Both the position numbers and the translations under genes were made by a program. Shown here one piece after another: positions 5,827-10,241 of a stretch of DNA of 10,241 bases. The stretch is taken from positions 1-10,241 of the forward strand of contig JAKAWM010000050.1 in NCBI GenBank assembly GCA_021827285.1, written 5' to 3'. Source of the stretch: Actinomycetes bacterium (lineage in GTDB: Bacteria > Actinomycetota > Acidimicrobiia > Acidimicrobiales > Palsa-688). Under the pieces are notes generated by a model that was not told where the DNA came from, searched no databases, and saw only the letters and a program-made list of their open reading frames with translations. How positions within the stretch are numbered: the stretch's first letter is position 1; every line of letters begins with the position of its first letter.

Positions 5827-5850
5827 CCCCGCGATCCTCACCTTTGGCAA
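5827..5850 (-). other. Probable tRNA-Gly(GCC) remnant, second attachment-site core
   Basis: On the minus strand the segment reads CTTGCCAA, an extra A, GGTGAGGATCGCGGG. This matches the anticodon loop (GCC), 3' anticodon stem and variable region of actinobacterial tRNA-Gly(GCC), with one inserted and one changed base over about 23 positions; the T arm and acceptor are lost at the junction with the VapC remnant. The match alone is short, but the plus-strand distance from the anticodon loop to the conserved 44-bp box (5844 to 5872) is 28 nt, exactly as in the tRNA-Gly(CCC) module (5036 to 5064). Confidence 0.55.
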
Positions 5851-5871
5851 GTAAACCCAGGCCCATTTCCG

Positions 5872-5915
5872 ACCAGCACATTCGTTTGTCGAACACCCTC
5901 TGAACTGCTCGTTTG
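5872..5915. repeat. Conserved att box, copy B (44 bp)
   Basis: Second copy of the 44-bp box at 5064-5107, with five differences. The palindrome has become GTTTGTCGAAC (5884-5894). It precedes another CCCGTCGTT motif (5928-5936) and direct repeats, repeating the order seen in module A. Confidence 0.7.
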
Positions 5916-5940
5916 TTGCCATCGTTGCCCGTCGTTACCT

Positions 5941-6039
5941 CCCCGTTCCCGACCCGTTGGGTCACGTTTACGAGGCGAGGTGGGCCGTCACGGCTTCTCT
6001 CCCCCCGTTCCCGACCCGTTGGGTCACGTTTGGGTCACG
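5941..6039. repeat. 29-bp perfect direct repeat (two copies, 33-bp spacer) with GGGTCACG units
   Basis: A 29-bp sequence at 5941-5969 recurs without mismatch at 6003-6031. Each copy contains GACCCGTTGGGTC, a 5-bp inverted repeat, and GGGTCACG. A further GGGTCACG follows at 6032-6039, 11 bp after the one at 6021-6028, the same period as the CGGGCACGGAT units of module A. I favour integrase arm-type sites over a two-repeat CRISPR, although the 29/33 geometry is CRISPR-like. Confidence 0.6.
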
Positions 6040-6090
6040 CCCTGGTACCCCCGTGGGTACGCCGGCAGGTGTTCGATTGCACCTCACAAC

Positions 6091-6112
6091 CCCCGCAGCA
6101 GGTCGTCCAACG
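6091..6112. repeat. 22-bp direct repeat flanking hicBA, left copy
   Basis: Identical at 21 of 22 bases to 6641-6662, exactly 550 bp away; a looser relative lies at 7186-7210. On the minus strand it encodes a scrap PLDDLLRGL before a TGA. The hicBA pair lies between the two good copies. Confidence 0.6.
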
Positions 6113-6168
6113 GGGCAGCGTGCCCGCCCGGCGCCGGCGCGGCAGACTAACGACTAACCTAAGGGCCA

Positions 6169-6378
6169 GTGGCCCGCACCATACACGTGCCGTACACCGT
6201 CGAGCAGGACGAGACCGGTTGGTGGTGCGCTCATGCCCCGCTGCCCGGCGGGGGAGCGAATGGCGAAGGCCGCACCCCGGCCGAAGCTGTCGCCGACCTG
6301 CGTCAAGCCCTGGACGGGTGGTTCAAGGAGTTCGGTGTGCCGGAGGAACTGAGTATTACCGTTCCCGACGTGGCGTGA
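6169..6378 (+). CDS. hicB: HicB-family antitoxin
   Basis: A 69-residue protein: IHVPYTVEQDETGWWCAHAP, then LPGGGANGEGRTPAEAVADL and RQALDGWFKEFG. This is the HicB fold: a strand, the 'D..gW.a..p.lpG....G.t..EA..dl..Al' block, and a C-terminal helix. There is no separate C-terminal DNA-binding domain, so autoregulation may be weak or need another protein. HicB binds and neutralises HicA. The start is GTG 6169; AAGG at 6161-6164 is the ribosome site, with 4-nt spacing. The stop overlaps the hicA GTG. Both genes are intact, unlike all other TA genes nearby. Confidence 0.88.
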   Translation: MARTIHVPYTVEQDETGWWCAHAPLPGGGANGEGRTPAEAVADLRQALDGWFKEFGVPEELSITVPDVA

Positions 6379-6596
6379 CACTTCCTGTCGTCCGCGGCGC
6401 CCGCGTGGTTGCCGCTCTGGAGAGAGCGGGGTTCGCTGTAGTCCGTACTGCTGGCAGCCACCACATCATGGCCCATCCTGATGGGCGCCGCACCAGCGTC
6501 CCCGTTCACGCCGGACGTGACATACGCCCGGGTACGTTGCGCAACATCCTACGTGACGTCCAGCTGAGCGTTAGTGAGCTGGAACGGCTGCTTTGA
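6375..6596 (+). CDS. hicA: HicA-family mRNA interferase toxin
   Basis: A 73-residue protein starting at GTG 6375, which overlaps the hicB stop (GTGA). It reads MTLPVVRGARVVAALERAGF, then AVVRTAGSHHIMAHPDGR and TSVPVHAGRDIRPGTLRNIL. This is the double-stranded-RNA-binding-like HicA fold with the catalytic His in GSHH (His29) and the usual 'vP.H....i.pGtl..Il' block. HicA toxins cleave mRNA and arrest translation until HicB sequesters them. The order antitoxin-toxin is the reverse of E. coli hicAB but common elsewhere. A hairpin lies 24 nt after the stop. Confidence 0.9.
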   Translation: MTLPVVRGARVVAALERAGFAVVRTAGSHHIMAHPDGRRTSVPVHAGRDIRPGTLRNILRDVQLSVSELERLL

Positions 6597-6620
6597 CAAG
6601 TGGCTGACGCCACCATAGTC

Positions 6621-6641
6621 GTCAGTTCGGCTCCGACTGAC
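6621..6641 (+). terminator. Possible weak terminator after hicA
   Basis: GTCAGT (6621-6626) and ACTGAC (6636-6641) pair, with CGG/CCG able to add to the stem. There is no T-run after it, and the next copy of the 22-bp repeat begins at its last base. Confidence 0.3.
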
Positions 6642-6662
6642 CCCGCAGCATGTCGTCCAACG
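6641..6662. repeat. 22-bp direct repeat flanking hicBA, right copy
   Basis: Matches 6091-6112 at 21 of 22 bases. On the minus strand it reads DALDDMLRGQSEPN before a TGA, again a DxLRG-type tail. The stretch from here to about 6760 shows no recognisable gene. Confidence 0.6.
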
Positions 6663-6761
6663 CGTCGTACGTCGGCGACGCGCCTACACCAGCTGTAGGT
6701 CGGCATCTACAGGTACTAGCTGGGACGGGGCAGGCGGTGTTACCGGCTCTCATCTGGAGCT

Positions 6762-6964
6762 GTCTGGTCAGCTGCCCGCAGGGACGCGGCCCCTGCGAGC
6801 GACATCAACCTGCTCGTGGATTTCGACACCGGCCACCAGGGCCTCGACCTGTTCGCCTTCGAGCGGGGGAGGTGGGGGAGCTCCTCGAGTACCCAGTCGA
6901 CGTCAGGACCGAGGTCCGCCCGGTCGTCCGCGACGAGGTGGAGCCAGAAGCGGCCCCGCTCCGA
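6762..6964 (+). pseudogene. MNT-type minimal nucleotidyltransferase remnant (MntA-like antitoxin)
   Basis: The first frame reads VWSAARRDAAPASDINLL, VDFDTGHQGLDLFAFE, matching the MNT core 'fGS.ar.da...SDiDLlVdf'. Then a one-base shift near 6858-6868 leads to GEVGELLEYPVDV and RTEVRPVVRDEVEPEAAPL, the C-terminal part of the same fold. The Gly-Ser of the nucleotide-binding motif is Trp-Ser and the second Asp of D-x-D is Asn, so even without the frameshift activity is doubtful. MNT proteins often pair with HEPN toxins, which they inactivate by adding AMP groups. No HEPN partner is visible. The start is not defined. Confidence 0.7.
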
Positions 6965-7031
6965 CAGGGCCGCTCCGAATGTCACAGCCCACGTCTCGCG
7001 CCGGCCTGTCCAACCTGGGACGCCAGCGCCG

Positions 7032-7154
7032 CTCGGCCTTGTCGTTGCCGACCTTGCCGACTGGGACCGGCCCAGGGAAGACCAGCAGGCCATAGCGCTT
7101 CTCCGGGAGCTGGCACTGTATGAGCCTAGAGGTGAATTCGGCATTGGACTGTGA
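7032..7154 (+). pseudogene. Unassigned C-terminal fragment
   Basis: In the same frame as the first MNT part, the sequence becomes protein-like again: LADWDRPREDQQAIALL, RELALYEPRGEFGIGL, stop at 7154. It looks like the helical end of a conserved protein, but I do not recognise it and no start is near. It may be the tail of a gene whose front was replaced by the MNT remnant, or chance. Confidence 0.3.
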
Positions 7155-7185
7155 CGGAGCCGGTCGCGTTGTAGAACCCTCAAAA

Positions 7186-7210
7186 CCCCACGGAGCAGGT
7201 CCTCCAGTGG
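7186..7210. repeat. Diverged third copy of the hicBA-flanking repeat
   Basis: It shares CCCC, GAGCAGGTCCTCCA-type sequence with the copies at 6091 and 6641, with several differences. On the minus strand it encodes PAPGPLEDLLRGVL, close to the PLDDLLRGL scrap at 6091. This suggests that all three derive from the 3' end of one gene. Confidence 0.4.
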
Positions 7211-7357
7211 GCCGGGGGCGGGCAGTCCCACGTCATCCCGGCCCTGCGGGGCAGGTACTGGTGTGAGCGAACAACAAACGCTGTGCCCAGAGGACATGGC
7301 CAAGCGCACAGCTCTGAATAGAGCCACTGCACCGGCATAAGACATCCCTCGAGCTCA

Positions 7358-7590
7358 CCTTGGACGGCGAACTGGTAGGGAAAAGCACCAGGCGAGCCCA
7401 GCTCGTCCCAGCCCGAGGCAAACGACTTCGGCAGCGGGCCACGCCCGAAAGACCGACACCGTACCGGTACCAGCTGGGGAGGGGAGACCGTGATCCACAA
7501 GCAGCTGGGCAGGGGACCATGAGCCACAACGTCAGAGTCGCCGGCGCCTTCTACGTCGTCGTCGCACGACGGCTCGGCATTGCCGTCGTC
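7358..7590 (+). pseudogene. VapC-like PIN-domain remnant, copy 2
   Basis: Second copy of the segment at 5625-5825. The frame is open here: LDGELVGKSTRRAQLV, ATPERPTPYRYQLGRG, then 11-12 extra residues, then SHNVRVAGAFYVVVARRLG. The conserved Asp of the PIN motif (ADAFY in copy 1) is Gly, and the T after IAVV is lost. The extra ~32 bp lies between two near copies of CAGCTGGG.AGGGGA, so it probably arose by local duplication. The N-terminal half of the domain is missing, so this copy is also non-functional. About 120 bp further on the CRISPR-associated operon begins. Confidence 0.58.
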
Positions 7591-7625
7591 GACGCTTCGC
7601 GCAGCCAACCTCCCCTTTCCTTGGC

Positions 7626-7653
7626 TTGATATAGCGGACAAAATGGGATAAAT
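7626..7653 (+). promoter_or_regulatory. Possible promoter for the exonuclease-cas3 operon
   Basis: TTGATA (7626-7631) and ATAAAT (7648-7653) have 16-nt spacing in a locally AT-rich patch, ending 60 nt before the exonuclease GTG. Weak consensus; not tested. Confidence 0.35.
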
Positions 7654-7713
7654 CACCCGTTAGCCATTCCCACGACCAATTGCTGTCTCACCCCCTTGGC
7701 AAGATAGGGGTCG

Positions 7714-8391
7714 GTGCTGAACGTCGGTTCCAGTGGCGCAACATCGGTTCACGCGAGCAGATGGTCTGAGCCGTCATCCCAATACCTGGTCTTTGACCTA
7801 GAAACGACCGGTCTTGGCAGCTCGTGCCGGATCGTCGAGTTTGCCGGCCTAGTCCTCGACCCGGCTCTTCGGTCCCTTAGCCTGTACGAGACGGTAATCA
7901 ACCCTGGCGTCGCGCCAGGGCCGACGTGGTTGCACGGTTTGTCTCGCGAAGCACTCGAAGCAGCTCCGCATTTCCCTGGCGTGGCGGCAGATATCGAACG
8001 TCTGTTTCGTGATCGGATCGTTGTGGCACACAACCTCCGTTTCGACTGGTCAACCCTCCGGCGGGCCTTTCGGGCGCTAGGCGTAGAGGCGCCAGCAACG
8101 TCTGGCGGAGTCTGCACAGCGAAGGTGGCACACCACGCCATTGGTGGCAGTTGTGACCTGGCATCAATATGCCGACGGCTCGGAGTGGAGCACGCGACAC
8201 CTCATCGAGCAGCTTGTGATGTTGTGGCCACGGCAGAACTTTTGCGAATTCTGCGCGAGCTGGCCCCGTCGGCGACACGCGGCCACCCGTGCCACTTGTT
8301 CGCCGGGGCGTGGCGTTTGCGGCGTTCCGTCCCGGCCCGTCGCCGGGACGCCGCACTTGGAGGACCCGGAAGAGGCGAGACCTGTGAGTGA
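7714..8391 (+). CDS. DEDDh-family 3'-5' exonuclease (DnaQ-like), linked to cas3
   Basis: A 225-residue protein with all DEDDh motifs: Exo I FDLETTG (Asp28, Glu30), Exo II AHNLRFD (Asp111) and Exo III HRAACD (His164, Asp169). The WLHGLSREALEAAPHF segment at 72-87 is typical of DnaQ/epsilon-like nucleases. These enzymes remove nucleotides from 3' ends with two metal ions. The C-terminal ~35 residues are basic and of unknown role. The start is GTG 7714 with AGGGG 3-4 nt upstream. The end overlaps the cas3 GTG by 8 nt, so the two are translated together. DnaQ-like nucleases are known to trim prespacers for Cas1-Cas2, and in some type I-E systems a DnaQ domain is fused to Cas2; here it stands alone before cas3. 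Role in CRISPR is inferred. Confidence 0.88.
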   Translation: MLNVGSSGATSVHASRWSEPSSQYLVFDLETTGLGSSCRIVEFAGLVLDPALRSLSLYETVINPGVAPGPTWLHGLSREALEAAPHFPGVAADIERLFRDRIVVAHNLRFDWSTLRRAFRALGVEAPATSGGVCTAKVAHHAIGGSCDLASICRRLGVEHATPHRAACDVVATAELLRILRELAPSATRGHPCHLFAGAWRLRRSVPARRRDAALGGPGRGETCE

Positions 8392-10241
8392 AGCTTGGCG
8401 CCAGCTATTTGAGCCCGGTTCTGTTCTCGAACGGCAGCTCGACGCGTTGTGGGGCAAGTCCCCCGAGCGGGGAGGCGGGCACAGGAACATCCTGTTGCAG
8501 CACCTCTTTGACGCGATGGCGGCGGGAGAGCGGCTCTGGGACGAGTTCCTTCCTTACAGCCTGCGGTCGAGGCTCGAAGAACTCACAAGTCGGAACGGGC
8601 GGCGGTTCTTCGTGTGGCTGTGCGGGCTCCACGACCTGGGCAAGGCAACCCCGGACTTCCAGGGGCAGCATGCCGAGCTGGCAAGGCAGGTACGTTCGAC
8701 GGGCTTATGGCTGGCAAGAGACCGTCCAGCCAAGGTGTGGCGTCACGAGCGGTCGAGCGGGGTCCTCCTACGGGCAGCCCTGAAACAGGCCTGGGGCGTC
8801 GGCTCAAGGGACCAGATTGCTTGGGTGTGGCCCTTGGTGGCTGGCCACCACGGCTTAGTCCCTTTGAGCGTTGACCCCAGGCCAATCGACCGAGAGGAGC
8901 GGCTGGGGCATCGGCCGGGCAAGTTGTCGTCGTGGGGGCCAGTCCAGGAGTTGCTGATCCACATTGTCACTACGGTGGCCGGCTGGCCGGATCTTGCCGC
9001 CGCTCGTCCATGCGCGGTTCCGACTAGAGCAGAACAGCTTGCCATCAGCGGGTTCGTCATCATGGCTGATTGGGTTGCCAGTGACGAGAGCCGCTTTGTG
9101 GGGGTCGACGACTGGGGCAAGGTCAGTTTCTCAGAGGCCCGAGTGCGGGCGGAGAAGGCGTGGACGGACCTGCGCTTGCGTCGGGGGTGGGGAAGTCTTG
9201 CGGCGCGCGGGCCCGAGCTGTTCGATCTCCGCTTTCATGGCACGCCAAGACCCCTCCAGACCTGTGTCCTTGCTGCCGCCAATGCGATGTCCGGCCCCGG
9301 GCTGATGGTGATCGAAGCACCGACGGGTGAGGGAAAAACTGAGGCGGCGCTTCTGGCCGCTGAGGTTCTCGCAGCGAGGTGGGGCTGCGACGGGGTGTAT
9401 GTGGCGATGCCCACCCAAGGGACAAGTGACGCTATGTACACCCGCGTCGGAGACTGGCTCGGCACGTTCGGGGCCCCCCTTCCACTGGCGCTCCTGCACG
9501 GCAAGCGCTTGCTCAGCGAGGGGCGGCTCGCGCAACCCCGCGGTGAAGCTCAAGAGTGCGAGCCAGAGCTGGACCCCTATGGAGTAGCCGACGCACCGCC
9601 TTCGTACCGGTCCGTAGCCGAGGACGCGCAGCCAAACGAAGCGTTCGAGGCTCCGGCCGAATGGTTCTACGGTCGGTACCGGGGCCTTCTGGCTGCCAAC
9701 GGGGTCGGAACAGTCGACCAGGCATTGCTCGCTGCAACTCGCACGAAGTTCGTAGCTTTGCGCTACGCCGGGCTCGCCGGGAAAGTCGTCATCTTCGACG
9801 AGGTGCACGCCGCCGACTGCTACCAAACCGTTTTCCTGAGCGAACTGCTCTTCTGGCTCGGTAACGGGCGAACGCCCGTGGTGCTCCTTTCTGCCACCCT
9901 CCCCCCCTCTCAACGTCAAGAGCTAGTCGACGCCTACATAAGCGGTGCTGCCGTCGCTGCCGCAGTAGCCCTCTCGCCCATCCCGACCCCTGACGGTTAT
10001 CCGTACGTGCTGACCGCGTGCGCGACCAAGGCACCTCAATACGCGCTGACCTCCTCTCGCCCGTGGCGGGAAAGCGCTCGTTTCACCGTTTCGATCCTTA
10101 CGGAGGACAAGGGCGACGGGCCGGGTAGGGCCCTCGTCGACCGGCTCGATAACCGTCTCGCGGAAGGCGGTTGTGCTCTGGTGATCCGTAACACGGTTCG
10201 ACGGGCCCAGGAGACGTTCCTCGACCTCAGCGCCCCCATCG
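8384..10241 (+). CDS. cas3: CRISPR-associated nuclease/helicase Cas3, probably type I-E (3' end outside window)
   Basis: An unbroken frame of 619 codons from GTG 8384 to the window edge. The N-terminal HD nuclease has His40 (LLQHLFD), GLHDLGK (His83, Asp84), His121, AGHHG (His155-His156) and Asp229 (IMADW). The SF2 helicase has the Walker A motif APTGEGKTE (Lys318), AMPTQGTSDAM, the VGTVDQ..L segment, DEVH (472-475) and SATLP (503-507). Cas3 is recruited by Cascade, then unwinds and degrades the foreign DNA strand. The opening LDALWGKSPERGG and the fused HD-helicase order fit actinobacterial type I-E Cas3 of about 900-950 residues; Cascade genes should follow. Coupled to the exonuclease by an 8-nt overlap; AGAGGCGAG upstream acts as ribosome site. 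Confidence 0.93.
   Translation, partial: MSEAWRQLFEPGSVLERQLDALWGKSPERGGGHRNILLQHLFDAMAAGERLWDEFLPYSLRSRLEELTSRNGRRFFVWLCGLHDLGKATPDFQGQHAELARQVRSTGLWLARDRPAKVWRHERSSGVLLRAALKQAWGVGSRDQIAWVWPLVAGHHGLVPLSVDPRPIDREERLGHRPGKLSSWGPVQELLIHIVTTVAGWPDLAAARPCAVPTRAEQLAISGFVIMADWVASDESRFVGVDDWGKVSFSEARVRAEKAWTDLRLRRGWGSLAARGPELFDLRFHGTPRPLQTCVLAAANAMSGPGLMVIEAPTGEGKTEAALLAAEVLAARWGCDGVYVAMPTQGTSDAMYTRVGDWLGTFGAPLPLALLHGKRLLSEGRLAQPRGEAQECEPELDPYGVADAPPSYRSVAEDAQPNEAFEAPAEWFYGRYRGLLAANGVGTVDQALLAATRTKFVALRYAGLAGKVVIFDEVHAADCYQTVFLSELLFWLGNGRTPVVLLSATLPPSQRQELVDAYISGAAVAAAVALSPIPTPDGYPYVLTACATKAPQYALTSSRPWRESARFTVSILTEDKGDGPGRALVDRLDNRLAEGGCALVIRNTVRRAQETFLDLSAPI

Noticed and set aside
5941..6031. Annotation as a CRISPR array
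   Set aside because: Only two repeats, no type I-E-like CCCCGC/GCGGGG stem, and the layout matches the neighbouring att module; kept as a direct repeat and discussed as a finding.
5239..6150. Plus-strand open frame of 303 codons
   Set aside because: It runs antisense through the parE remnant, through VapC copy 1 in the wrong frame, and through the att repeats; the length is a by-product of high GC.
6740..7345. Minus-strand open frame of 201 codons across the MNT region
   Set aside because: It is antisense to the recognisable MNT segments and has no coherent fold; only its short LEDLLRGVL part resembles anything, and that is listed as a repeat.
7714..8391. Cas2-DnaQ fusion
   Set aside because: The part beyond the exonuclease motifs is a short basic tail with no ferredoxin-like Cas2 domain.
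8388..8783. Small plus-strand frame at the start of cas3, and several minus-strand frames under cas3
   Set aside because: Cas3 is an unbroken frame with all HD and helicase motifs over the same bases.

Overview
The window is high-GC DNA with dense use of GTG and TTG starts, actinobacterial-type tRNA-Gly remnants and Actinomycetota-style gene families, so the source is most likely an actinomycete or an uncultured relative. It is mostly an accessory region: a short metabolic stretch on the left, a mobile-element junction in the middle, a zone of broken and intact toxin-antitoxin (TA) genes, and the start of a CRISPR-Cas operon on the right. No genus can be named from what is visible.

Left part (1-2240). 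The C-terminal end of a probable GH51-type arabinofuranosidase (+) runs into a hairpin terminator. It converges on a minus-strand group: a three- to four-helix membrane protein, a small gene that is either frameshifted or two overlapping 49-residue ORFs, and an isochorismatase-fold cysteine hydrolase whose ATG overlaps the preceding stop.

Centre (2240-5000). Here lie a structured non-coding stretch, a ribbon-helix-helix regulator, a DUF6941-like protein, and two unnamed but genuine-looking small genes. They are followed by two abutting mobile-element wrecks: the first ~45 codons of an IS110-family transposase (-) joined at about 4281 to the catalytic domain of a tyrosine integrase (+) that also carries a frameshift.

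Att/TA zone (5000-7600). Just past the integrase is the 3' part of a tRNA-Gly(CCC), the classic attachment core, followed by a conserved 44-bp box and short tandem repeats that look like integrase arm sites. About 808 bp further on there is a second module with the same layout and exactly the same core-to-box spacing, built on what looks like a tRNA-Gly(GCC) remnant. Between and after these modules are TA genes: a frameshifted parE, two copies of a VapC-like PIN remnant, an intact hicBA pair bracketed by 22-bp direct repeats, and a broken MNT nucleotidyltransferase. I read this as serial integration and decay at tRNA-Gly sites.

Right part (7620-10241). A possible promoter precedes a stand-alone DEDDh (DnaQ-like) exonuclease gene whose end overlaps the GTG start of cas3 by 8 nt. 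Cas3 has an N-terminal HD nuclease and a C-terminal SF2 helicase, looks type I-E, is uninterrupted, and runs off the window. The exonuclease is well placed to act with the CRISPR system, for example in prespacer trimming, but that role is inferred.
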